DNA from: Shimia_B sp038525525
Lineage (GTDB): Bacteria; Pseudomonadota; Alphaproteobacteria; Rhodobacterales; Rhodobacteraceae
Direction: 5' to 3'
Length of the DNA: 64,000 bases
NCBI GenBank assembly: GCA_038525525.1
Contig: JBCBHO010000002.1
Coordinates: forward strand, 62,001-126,000
The notes under the pieces are model-generated. The model saw only the letters and a program-made list of their open reading frames with translations. It had not been told where the DNA came from and ran no database searches. The position numbers and the translations under genes are program-made. Numbering within the stretch: the stretch's first letter is position 1; each line of letters starts with the position of its first letter. Of the stretch, positions 35,077 through 46,134 are shown piece by piece.

Positions 35077-35862
35077 TCAGTTGCGGATGACCTTGGCGAA
35101 GCCGGGGAAGAGCGGGTCGTTGGCGCAGATGATCTCGCCATCGGCGAGAATGTCGCCCGCTGGATCGAGCGGCTCCACGAAGCCGCCCGCCTCCTTGACG
35201 ATGATGATCCCCGCCGCGAGGTCCCATGGTTTCAGCCGCCGTTCCCAGAAGCCGTCGTAGCGCCCCGCGGCAACGTAGGCGAGATCAAGCGAGGCGGTCC
35301 CCCAGCGCCGCACGCCCGCCACCGCTGGCAGGAGCCGCGCGAGGTCCTGCAGCGTCTCGGGCAGATCGCCCCGCCCGCCAAAGGGCAGCCCCGTGGCAAA
35401 GACGGCCTCGATCATCGAACGCCGGCCCGACACGCGCAGCCGCGTGTCGTTCATGAAGGCACCCACGCCCTTTTCGGCGAAAAACATCTCATCCTTGGCC
35501 GGGTCATAGACCACGCCCGCCACGATCTGCCCCTTGTGCTCGAGCGCGATCGACACCGCCCAGTGCGGCAGCCCGTGGAGGTAGTTCGTCGTCCCGTCGA
35601 GCGGGTCCACGATCCAGCGCCGCGTGGGATCCTCCCCTGGCGTCTCGCCGCTTTCCTCGGCCAGCCAGCCATAGGTGGGGCGCGCCCGCGTCAGCTCTTC
35701 GCGGATGATCTCCTCGGCGCGGATATCGGCGCGGCTCACGAAGTCGCCCGGCCCCTTGGAAGAGACCTGCAGCTGCTCGACCTCCGCGAAGTCCTTCACG
35801 AGCGACCGCCCCGCCTTGCGGGCGGTGTTCATCATGACGGTCAGATTGGCCGAGCCTTGCAT
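35077..35862 (-). CDS. Inositol-1-monophosphatase-family protein
   Basis: 261 residues from the ATG at 35862. Mg-dependent phosphatase motifs: EESGET (about 69-74), the metal-binding DPLDGTTNYLHG (about 85-96), and the second acidic motif WDLAAGIIIVKEAGG near residue 213. Family members act on inositol phosphate, fructose-1,6-bisphosphate or PAP; SuhB-type members also contact RNA polymerase. The start just before the conserved SANLTVMMNTARKAGRSL is preferred to 35919. Convergent with the rhomboid gene. Confidence 0.93.
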   Translation of the reverse strand: MQGSANLTVMMNTARKAGRSLVKDFAEVEQLQVSSKGPGDFVSRADIRAEEIIREELTRARPTYGWLAEESGETPGEDPTRRWIVDPLDGTTNYLHGLPHWAVSIALEHKGQIVAGVVYDPAKDEMFFAEKGVGAFMNDTRLRVSGRRSMIEAVFATGLPFGGRGDLPETLQDLARLLPAVAGVRRWGTASLDLAYVAAGRYDGFWERRLKPWDLAAGIIIVKEAGGFVEPLDPAGDILADGEIICANDPLFPGFAKVIRN

Positions 35863-35949
35863 ATCGTTCTCCGGGCGCTGTGAGCGCCGCCCCTTACCGG
35901 CTCCCGCCGGAAAGGCCAAGGGGGAGGAAAGGCGCGCGCGGCGCGCGCC

Positions 35950-36855
35950 CTAGCGGCGTTGCAGCTTCAGGGGTTCGGAGCGGGCCAGTTTGAGAAGATG
36001 CGCCATGAAAGGCTTGGTCGCATCCTCCTCACGGACCGCCGCGTAAAGGCGGCGGGTGATCCCGTCCCGCGTGAGCGGCCGCGTCACATAATCGGAATTG
36101 TAGCGCACCTCCCGCACCACCCAGTCCGGCAGCACGGCGACCCCGCGGTTCGAGGCCACGAGGAGCAGGATCACGGCCGTCAGTTCCACCTGCCGGATGC
36201 CCCGCGGCTCCACCTTCGCGGGCATCAGGAGTTGGGAGAAGACATCGAGCCGGGACCGCTCCACCGGGTAGGTGATGAGCTGTTCGTCCCGGAAATCCTC
36301 CGCCTCGACAAAGGTCTTCTCCGCCAGCGGATGGGCCGAGGAGGCCACGAACACCGCCTCGTAGTCGAAAAGTGGGGCGAAGGTGATCCCGTCGAGGTCC
36401 TCGGGGTCCGAGGAGACGACGAGGTCCACCTCCTCGCGCCCGAGCGCGGGCATCGCCTCGAAGGCGAGGCCGGGCCTGATGTCCACGTCCACGTCGGGCC
36501 AGGCCTTGCGGAACGCCTCGAGCACGGGGAAGAGCCATTCGAAACAGGCATGGCACTCTATGGCGATATGGAGCCGCCCGGTCTTGCCCGCCTGGAGCCC
36601 GCGGAATTCGTCTTCCACCGCGGAAATCTCCGGCAAGACCTTCTCCGCCAGCCGCAGCATCCGCATGCCCGCCGAGGAGAGCTTCAGCGGCTTCGTCCGG
36701 CGCACGAAGAGTTCCACGCCCACCTGATCCTCGAGACCCTTGATCTGGTGGGAGAGCGCGGACTGCGTGATGTGGAGCAGGTCCGCGGCCCGCGCGAGGC
36801 CGCCCGCCTCGTGGATCATTTTCACGGCGCGCAGGTGCTTGAGGTCGATATGCAA
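35950..36855 (-). CDS. metR: LysR-type regulator of methionine genes (MetR)
   Basis: 301 residues. LysR helix-turn-helix at 3-60 (HIDLKHLRAVKMIHEAGGLARAADLLHITQSALSHQIKGLE) and a periplasmic-binding-like effector domain. The wording closely fits MetR, the homocysteine-responsive activator of met genes, and it is divergent from metF, the classic target. Start is a TTG at 36855; the nearby ATGs are out of frame. The 84-bp shared region holds an inverted repeat CTCAT-N16-ATGAG. Confidence 0.88.
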   Translation of the reverse strand: MHIDLKHLRAVKMIHEAGGLARAADLLHITQSALSHQIKGLEDQVGVELFVRRTKPLKLSSAGMRMLRLAEKVLPEISAVEDEFRGLQAGKTGRLHIAIECHACFEWLFPVLEAFRKAWPDVDVDIRPGLAFEAMPALGREEVDLVVSSDPEDLDGITFAPLFDYEAVFVASSAHPLAEKTFVEAEDFRDEQLITYPVERSRLDVFSQLLMPAKVEPRGIRQVELTAVILLLVASNRGVAVLPDWVVREVRYNSDYVTRPLTRDGITRRLYAAVREEDATKPFMAHLLKLARSEPLKLQRR

Positions 36856-36861
36856 ATTATT

Positions 36862-36897
36862 CTCATCATCTAAGTGAGGATCATGAGTTTGTATAAT
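36862..36897. promoter_or_regulatory. metR/metF intergenic control region
   Basis: Inverted repeat CTCAT (36862-36866) and ATGAG (36883-36887) just upstream of a consensus -10 TATAAT (36892-36897) reading towards metF. The -35 position is poor, which fits activator-dependent transcription by a LysR-type protein. Exact MetR site inferred. Confidence 0.45.
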
Positions 36898-36939
36898 GGC
36901 GCGGAAGACTAGATCAAGGCGTCCAAACAGGAGGCCCCC

Positions 36940-37797
36940 ATGTCGTACCCCGCCGTTTCATTCGAGTTCTTCCCGCCGAAAGACATCCCCGCCTCCTTCG
37001 GGCTCTGGGACGCCGCGCAGGCGCTTTTGCCCTTTGGCCCACGGCATGTCTCGGTGACCTACGGCGCGGGCGGCACCACGCGGGAGCTCACGCACGAGAC
37101 GGTAACAGCGCTCTCGCGGCAGGGGGCGCAGGTCGCCGCGCATCTCACCTGCATCGAGGCCTCGCGCGCCGAGACGCTGGCCATCGCCGAGGGCTACCGC
37201 GCCGCGGGCGTGACCGACATCGTGGCGCTGCGCGGCGATGCCCCGGGCGGCGGGGCGTTTGCGCCCCATGCCGAGGGCTTCACCTCCTCTGTTGAGCTCG
37301 TGGGCGCGCTGGCCGCTGACGGCTTTGACGTTCACGTGGGCGCCTATCCCGAGCCCCATCCCGAGAGCCGCGGCGCGCGCGCCGATCTCGAATGGCTCCG
37401 CGCCAAGTTTCAGGCGGGCGCGAAGACCGCCGTGACGCAGTTCTTCTTCAAGGCCGAGACCTTCCTCCGTTTCCGCGATGCCTGCGCCGATGCGGGGATT
37501 TCGGCGCCGATCGTGCCGGGCATCCTGCCGATCCACAATTGGGCGTCCGTGGCGCGCTTCGCCAAGCGCTGCGGCACCGAGATCCCCGCCGAGCTCGCCG
37601 CGGCCTTCGAGACCGCCGAGCGCGATGGGCGCAGCGATCTCCTCGCGCTCGCACATGCCGCGGAGCTCTGTTCGACGCTTGTCGATGAAGGCGTGGAGCA
37701 GCTGCATTTCTACACGCTCAACCGCCCCACCCTCACCCGAGACGTTCTCCGCGCGCTGGGCCTTCCCCGCCAGGAACCCTTGCGCGACGTGGCCTGA
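36940..37797 (+). CDS. metF: Methylenetetrahydrofolate reductase
   Basis: 285 residues, full length. Reduces 5,10-methylene- to 5-methyl-tetrahydrofolate for methionine synthesis, using FAD. Family features: VSFEFFPPKD (6-15), the segment VTYGAGGTTREL (about 39-50), LRGDAPGGGAF (about 98-108), and the TQFFFKAETFLRF stretch (about 166-178). Ribosome-binding site AGGAGG upstream of the ATG. Divergent from metR. The next gene follows after 38 bp. Confidence 0.96.
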   Translation: MSYPAVSFEFFPPKDIPASFGLWDAAQALLPFGPRHVSVTYGAGGTTRELTHETVTALSRQGAQVAAHLTCIEASRAETLAIAEGYRAAGVTDIVALRGDAPGGGAFAPHAEGFTSSVELVGALAADGFDVHVGAYPEPHPESRGARADLEWLRAKFQAGAKTAVTQFFFKAETFLRFRDACADAGISAPIVPGILPIHNWASVARFAKRCGTEIPAELAAAFETAERDGRSDLLALAHAAELCSTLVDEGVEQLHFYTLNRPTLTRDVLRALGLPRQEPLRDVA

Positions 37798-37835
37798 GCG
37801 GCCTAGCGTCCGCCCGAACCGCCGGGAGGTCGCCC

Positions 37836-38318
37836 ATGTTCGTCGCCACACGCCCAGAAGAGCTGCCCACGCGCGAGACGCTGCTCTCGCTCTCGGGGCT
37901 CGAGTTTATGGAGGCGATGCTGCGCGGCGAGATCAGCCGGCCGCCGATCTCGGGCCTGATGAATTACCGCGTGCACGCCGTGGAGCCGGGCATGGTGGCC
38001 TTTCGCGGCACAGCCGAGTTCGCCCATACCAATCCCATGGGCGGGGTCCATGGCGGCTGGTACGGCACGCTCCTCGACAGCTGCATGGCCTGCGCCGTGA
38101 TGACGACCGTGCCGAAAGGCGCGGTCTACACGACACTCGAGTACAAGATTAACATCACCCGCGCCCTTCCCACCGGCGTCGAGATCGAGGCGCGGGGCGA
38201 GGTGAGCCATGCGGGCCGTTCGACCGGCGTCTCCACCGGCGAAATCCGGGGCGTCGCGGACGGCAAGCTCTACGCCTCGGGCTCCACCACCTGCCTCATC
38301 ATGGACATGTCCGGCTGA
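37836..38318 (+). CDS. PaaI-family hot-dog thioesterase
   Basis: 160 residues. Hot-dog fold with the PaaI motif HTNPMGGVHGGWYGTLLDSCMACAV (about 66-90), whose HGG and Asp are the usual active-site elements, and a beta-sheet second half. Hydrolyses acyl-CoA thioesters, substrate unknown. GGGAGG ribosome-binding site before the ATG. It lies 38 bp after metF and its stop touches the stop of the convergent DUF2235 gene (38318/38319). Confidence 0.9.
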   Translation: MFVATRPEELPTRETLLSLSGLEFMEAMLRGEISRPPISGLMNYRVHAVEPGMVAFRGTAEFAHTNPMGGVHGGWYGTLLDSCMACAVMTTVPKGAVYTTLEYKINITRALPTGVEIEARGEVSHAGRSTGVSTGEIRGVADGKLYASGSTTCLIMDMSG

Positions 38319-39377
38319 TCAGGAGGCCGTGTCGCCCTCTTCGCCCGGCACCATGGGCAGGACATCGATCGACACGCTCTCGTGGACGCGCTCGGACGGA
38401 TCGCGGCCCACGCGCCGCGGCCAGCGGTTCCAGAAGAACTTCTGCCACCCGCTCCAGGCCCCGATGGAGGGCGCATGGGCATCGCGGGGGAAGCCGTCCC
38501 GCCATCCGGGCGAGAAGCTCAGCCCGCTCTCCTGCAGCCGCTCCATGAGCCACACGAAGGGAATGTTCGCCAGCGGCCGCGCGGCATGGAAGCCGCGAAG
38601 CTGCCCGCCGACATCGCCATGGGTGCCGCGGAACCAGACCTGCTCGAGCCGGCCGCGCCATTGGGGCTTCCGCGCCCAGAGCACGGGCGCGAAGGCCCGC
38701 CGCGTCTCGTTGAGCGCCAGCGCCTGGTAGCCCGCGCGCACATGGGGCCCGAGCGTGTGATCATGGAAATGATGGAGCCGGTCGGTGATCATCCAGATCA
38801 GCGGCAGGCGCAGGCCGAGCGCCTTCACCGTGTCCCAGACGGCCACCGCCTCGATCTCCACGTGATCATGGCAGTGCCGCCCGGCGAAGGCCTCCGCCGC
38901 CGCCACGCGCTTGGGTGCGCAATAGAGCCGGTAGACCTCGCGAAGGTGCCGCTCCGTGGCCGCTTCGTGCCGGAGCAGCCCCACCCGCCCCACGATGCCC
39001 GCCAGCGAGCGCGCCGCGTAGGCCCCCCGCGAATAGCCGATGAGGTAGATCCTGTCCCCCGCCCGGTACTGCGAGGCCAGCCAGCCATAGGCCCGCTTGA
39101 TCTGGCCGTTGATCCCGTCGCCCGTGGCGATGGCCAGCGCATCGCCCCAATCGCCCCATTGCAGCCCGGCCTCGTAGTAGAGCGCCACGTCATTGCCGCC
39201 ATGGCCGCGGATCAGCTTGGCCGCGAGCCCCGCATTCGTCTCGCAGCCGGGATCGAGGGTCGACATGGTCCCGTCGAGGATCACCACGAGCTTGCGATAG
39301 CTGCGCGCGCGCGGCGCCACGGCCACCTGCCGGAAGCGCTGCCCGAAGAGCCCGCTCAGTCGGTCAAGGAGCCCCAT
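38319..39377 (-). CDS. DUF2235 alpha/beta-hydrolase-like protein
   Basis: 352 residues. DUF2235 family: the first strand KLVVILDGTMST (29-40), nucleophile elbow LIGYSRGAYAARSLAG with Ser116, and a later HGDVGGQL segment typical of the family's catalytic His/Asp part. Family members include type VI secretion phospholipase effectors (Tle1-like) and uncharacterised housekeeping hydrolases. No VgrG, PAAR or immunity-like gene is next to it and there is no signal peptide, so an effector role is not supported. Confidence 0.88.
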   Translation of the reverse strand: MGLLDRLSGLFGQRFRQVAVAPRARSYRKLVVILDGTMSTLDPGCETNAGLAAKLIRGHGGNDVALYYEAGLQWGDWGDALAIATGDGINGQIKRAYGWLASQYRAGDRIYLIGYSRGAYAARSLAGIVGRVGLLRHEAATERHLREVYRLYCAPKRVAAAEAFAGRHCHDHVEIEAVAVWDTVKALGLRLPLIWMITDRLHHFHDHTLGPHVRAGYQALALNETRRAFAPVLWARKPQWRGRLEQVWFRGTHGDVGGQLRGFHAARPLANIPFVWLMERLQESGLSFSPGWRDGFPRDAHAPSIGAWSGWQKFFWNRWPRRVGRDPSERVHESVSIDVLPMVPGEEGDTAS

Positions 39378-39549
39378 GAGAAGCTCCCGAAAGAAAGGCC
39401 AACATCGTCATGCCCCGACCATAACCCCGAAATCCTGAAGAGAGACACACCTTTAGGTGACGCATCTCCGCGCCGCATTTGACGCCTTTAAGCCCTGCTG
39501 TCACTTCGCTAGACAACGCCAGCACAACCCAGAGCCGGGACCCGCCGCC

Positions 39550-42729
<3,180 letters not shown>

Positions 42730-42732
42730 GCC

Positions 42733-43839
42733 ATGACCGATAAGCGACTGACAGAGCTCGCAAAATCTCTGCCAGCCTCGGTCCCGTTCGTGGGTCCCGA
42801 GGCCATGGAGCGCGCGCGCGGCGCGGCGTTCCAATCCCGCCTCGGGGCCAACGAGAGTGTATTCGGCCCCTCGCCGCGGGCCGTCGAGGCGATGGCCGAG
42901 GCGGCGTCAGAGGCCTGGAAATACGGCGATCCGGAGATGATCGATCTCCGCCAAGCCCTTGCTGCGCATCATGAAATCGACGCCAAGCACATCATCGTCG
43001 GAGAGGGCATAGACGGCCTCCTCGGCCTTGTGGCGCGCCTCATCGTGAGCCCGGGCGACCGCGTCGTCACGTCCGCCGGTGCCTACCCGACCTTCGACTA
43101 CCACGTCGCGGGCTTCGGCGGAGAGATCATCCGCGTCCCCTACCGCAATGACGCCGAGGATCCCGCAGCCCTTCTGTCCAAGGCCACGGAGGTCAAGGCC
43201 AAGCTGATCTACTGGTCGAACCCGGACAACCCCATGGGGACGTGGCACCCCGCGGGCGTGGTCTCCCGCGCGATCAGCCATGTACCCCCGGGCGCGCTCC
43301 TCGTCCTTGACGAAGCCTATATCGACACAGCCCCTGCGGGCACTGCCCCTGCGCTCGACCCGGCGGATGCGCGGGTCATCCGGATGCGCACGTTTTCAAA
43401 GGCTTACGGGCTCGCAGGCGCGCGCGTGGGCTACGCGATCGGGCCGGCTGCGCTCATTTCCGCGTTCGACCGCGTCCGCAACCACTTCGGCATGAGCCGC
43501 GTGAGCCAAGCCGCTGCCATCGCCGCGTTGAGCGACCAGGACCACCTCGCCGAGACCCTGCGCGCCATCCAGGCCTCGCGGAGCGAACTCACGCGGATCG
43601 CCCGGGAGAACAAGCTGACGGCCCTGCCCTCGGCCACAAACTTCGTCACCATCGACTGCGGTCGAGATGGCTCCCACGCCGTGCTCGTTCTCGAAGGCCT
43701 GCTCAAGCGCGGCATCTTCGTGCGCAAGCCCATGGTGCCACCGCTCGACCGCTGCATCCGCGTGAGCTGCGGGCGCCCGGAGGATATGGCCGCCTTCAGC
43801 AAGGCCTTGCCTGAAGCCCTCGAAGAGGCAAGCGGCTGA
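42733..43839 (+). CDS. HisC-like PLP-dependent aminotransferase
   Basis: 368 residues, fold type I. Family features: LGANESVFGPSP (about 37-48), VGEGIDGLLG, NPDNPMGTW (about 158-166), the Asp-Tyr pair in LVLDEAYID, and the PLP lysine in TFSKAYGLAGARVGYAIG (Lys about 222). Close to histidinol-phosphate aminotransferases, but roseobacters often have several such paralogues and no his genes lie here, so another amino acid (aromatic or phenylalanine) is possible. Starts 3 bp after valS, so it is probably co-transcribed. Confidence 0.88.
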   Translation: MTDKRLTELAKSLPASVPFVGPEAMERARGAAFQSRLGANESVFGPSPRAVEAMAEAASEAWKYGDPEMIDLRQALAAHHEIDAKHIIVGEGIDGLLGLVARLIVSPGDRVVTSAGAYPTFDYHVAGFGGEIIRVPYRNDAEDPAALLSKATEVKAKLIYWSNPDNPMGTWHPAGVVSRAISHVPPGALLVLDEAYIDTAPAGTAPALDPADARVIRMRTFSKAYGLAGARVGYAIGPAALISAFDRVRNHFGMSRVSQAAAIAALSDQDHLAETLRAIQASRSELTRIARENKLTALPSATNFVTIDCGRDGSHAVLVLEGLLKRGIFVRKPMVPPLDRCIRVSCGRPEDMAAFSKALPEALEEASG

Positions 43840-43941
43840 AAAGCTGCGCGTTTCTTGCTCGGTCGCGCACCGCGCCGGGCGGTAACGAAACTTTCGCTTT
43901 TCTTGGGCAAATCTGCCGCTACCGTTGCCACTGGAGGCCAT

Positions 43942-44127
43942 ATGAGCGACGAGAATTTCACCCCTAAGGAAGCGCCGAACTACACCAACGCGTTTCTGGC
44001 TATCATGCTCCCCATCGCGTTCTTCGCGCTGTGGATCATCGCGGGCCTTTTCGGCTTTGCCTGGGTCATACTTTCAGCCATGGGGGCCGAGGTCGCCTAC
44101 CGTCGGTACACCGGCAGCCGCTCCTGA
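43942..44127 (+). CDS. Small membrane protein
   Basis: 61 residues from the ATG at 43942 (MSDENFTPKEAPNYTNAF). One long or two short hydrophobic helices (about 18-50) follow a polar N-terminus; the end is basic. A GGAGGC-type ribosome-binding site lies upstream. The family is unrecognised. Its last 54 bases overlap, in antisense, the end of the aminotransferase gene on the other strand. Confidence 0.6.
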   Translation: MSDENFTPKEAPNYTNAFLAIMLPIAFFALWIIAGLFGFAWVILSAMGAEVAYRRYTGSRS

Positions 44128-45342
44128 AATCACCTCTGCCGCGGCACGCGTCCCGCCCTCTCCGTGGGGGATGCCCAGCGCGGTGAGCCCCGCTTCGATG
44201 GATCCGAGCGTGCCCAGGATCGAATGCGCGTTCACGTGCCCCATATGCCCGACGCGGAAGAAACCGTGCCATGCCGGATCGTCACTCGGCGCCATGCCGA
44301 GGCCGATGCCAAGCGTCACGCCGGCCACCTGATCCATCCATTCGCGGAGAGCGGTCCCATGTGGCGCCCCGATCCTGAGCGACGTGACAGCGTTGGAGCG
44401 GTGTGACGGATCGGGGACGTTGAGTTCCAATGGTCCCTCCTTGCCCCAGGCCTCGAATGCCGCCCAGACGGCGCGCGCCAGCGTGGCGTGCCGGTCAATC
44501 ACGGCGTCGAGCCCTTCTTCGTGGACGATCATGTCGAGCGCAGTGCGCAGCCCGTAAAGATGGTGCGTGGGCGCCGTCCCGTCGAAAAGCTGGTAGTATT
44601 GCTCTGGATTGGCGCGCGGACGCCAGTCCCAGTAATGGGTGACGCAGGCGGCTTCCTCGCGCGCCGCATCGGCCTTGTCCGAAAAGAAGACGAAGCCCAT
44701 GCCCGGCGGGGTCATCAGGCCCTTCTGGCAGCCCGCCACCATGACATCGACGCCCCAGTCATCCATCCGAAAATCGTCGCAGCCGAGGCAGGCGATACAG
44801 TCCACCATGAGCATCGCCGGGTGCCCGGCTGCGTCCAGGGCGGCCCGGAGGGCGCCGATATCGCTCTTCACGGAGGTGGAGGTGTCCACCTGAACACACA
44901 GGATCGCCTTGATCTGGTGGTCCTTGTCGGCACGCAGCGCGTCTTCGACCTGTGTGTAGTCCATGGCGGACCGCTTCCCGAAGTCGATGAACTCGCTCTC
45001 GATCCCGAGATACCCGGCCATGTTGGACCAACCATGGGCGAAAAAGCCCGTTGCCAGCACCAGGACCTTGTCGCCCGGAGAGAGCGTATTCGCGAGCGCC
45101 GCCTCCCATGCTCCGTGCCCATTGGCAATGTACATTGCCACGTGTCCCGAGGATCGCGCCACGGCCTTGAGATCGGGGATGATGGACGCCGTCATTTCCA
45201 CGAGCTGGCCCGCATAGATGTTGGGCGCGGGGCGATGCATCGCCTGAAGCACCCGGTCGGGGATGACGGAAGGCCCGGGGATCGCCAGCATGGGGCGACC
45301 TGCTGCGAGAGATTGTCGAATGGCACGCGTTTGATTGTTCAT
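44074..45342 (-). CDS. Class V aminotransferase, serine-glyoxylate type
   Basis: 422 residues. Fold-type I, class V features: N-terminus LAIPGPSVIPDRVLQAMHRPAPNIY, the segment SGHVAMYIANGHGAWEAAL, VDCIACLG, and the PLP lysine in GCQKGLMTPPGMGF (Lys about 209). This resembles serine-glyoxylate and alanine-glyoxylate aminotransferases of methylotrophs and roseobacters, which make hydroxypyruvate and glycine. The C-terminus is longer than usual and overlaps a convergent small gene by 54 bp. No serine-cycle genes are next to it. Confidence 0.9.
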   Translation of the reverse strand: MNNQTRAIRQSLAAGRPMLAIPGPSVIPDRVLQAMHRPAPNIYAGQLVEMTASIIPDLKAVARSSGHVAMYIANGHGAWEAALANTLSPGDKVLVLATGFFAHGWSNMAGYLGIESEFIDFGKRSAMDYTQVEDALRADKDHQIKAILCVQVDTSTSVKSDIGALRAALDAAGHPAMLMVDCIACLGCDDFRMDDWGVDVMVAGCQKGLMTPPGMGFVFFSDKADAAREEAACVTHYWDWRPRANPEQYYQLFDGTAPTHHLYGLRTALDMIVHEEGLDAVIDRHATLARAVWAAFEAWGKEGPLELNVPDPSHRSNAVTSLRIGAPHGTALREWMDQVAGVTLGIGLGMAPSDDPAWHGFFRVGHMGHVNAHSILGTLGSIEAGLTALGIPHGEGGTRAAAEVISGAAAGVPTVGDLGPHG

Positions 45343-45447
45343 GCTTGCGAGGTATGCCGAGGCCCACGCCCCGTCAAACCTTGCTTGGCTCGGGCCTTGC
45401 GCCTAGAGGTGGCGCAGCTCAAATCATGGGCACTCGAGCAGACCGAC

Positions 45448-46134
45448 ATGACCTCCCTCCGACAGAGCATAAAGGGCTTGGCCCGCATCACGCCCGAGAC
45501 CCTCTCGACGCGGCTAGGGCGCGTGTGGGCTTACGTCTGCTACAATCTGTTCGACCACGGCTTTCTCCGGATCTGGTGGACCAACCTCGAGGAAATCGCG
45601 CCGGGCGTGTGGCGCTCGAACCAGCCCGGACCGCAGCGGATGGCGCAATACGCCCGCATGGGGATCAAGAGCGTCCTTATCCTGCGTGGCAGCGGTGAGA
45701 AGGCCCACTTTCAGTTGGAGCAGGAGGCCGCCGCGCGACATGGCATCAAGCTCCACGTTCTCGGCATCCATGCGCGCAAGGCCGATCGCGCCGGCGCCCT
45801 CCTCGCGCTCCTCAGGACGTTCGAGGAGATCGAGGGCCCGTGGCTCATGCACTGCAAATCCGGCGCGGACCGGGCGGGCCTTGCCTCCGCGCTCTATCTG
45901 CTCTCCATCGGGCGGCCGCTTTCAGAGGCGCGCAAGCAGCTCTCCTGGCGCTATGTTCACCTCAAAAGCACGCTCACCGGCGTCCTTGATGTCCTGCTGG
46001 ACCAGTATGAAGAGACGCTCGAAGAGGAGCCGATGGACATCAGGACGTGGCTCGAAACGAGGTATGATCGCGCGCGGCTGACCAAGGAATTCCAAGAAGG
46101 ACGCCGTCATGGCAAGCCCTGGCCTAGAAAGTGA
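45448..46134 (+). CDS. Dual-specificity/tyrosine-phosphatase-like protein
   Basis: 228 residues from the ATG at 45448. The phosphatase loop is HCKSGADRAG with Cys136 and Arg142 (CX5R). The general acid would come from the region before LGIHARKADRAGA. A hydrophobic N-terminal stretch (RVWAYVCYNLFDHGFLRIWW) may lie at the membrane. Substrates could be phosphotyrosine, phosphoinositides or lipid phosphates. It overlaps the start of the ABC exporter gene by 26 bp, so it may act with it, for example on a lipid. The long upstream open frame is antisense to the aminotransferase gene. Confidence 0.85.
   Translation: MTSLRQSIKGLARITPETLSTRLGRVWAYVCYNLFDHGFLRIWWTNLEEIAPGVWRSNQPGPQRMAQYARMGIKSVLILRGSGEKAHFQLEQEAAARHGIKLHVLGIHARKADRAGALLALLRTFEEIEGPWLMHCKSGADRAGLASALYLLSIGRPLSEARKQLSWRYVHLKSTLTGVLDVLLDQYEETLEEEPMDIRTWLETRYDRARLTKEFQEGRRHGKPWPRK

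Noticed and set aside
38319..39377. Type VI secretion lipase effector
   Set aside because: DUF2235 is compatible, but no VgrG, PAAR, immunity protein or secretion genes are nearby.
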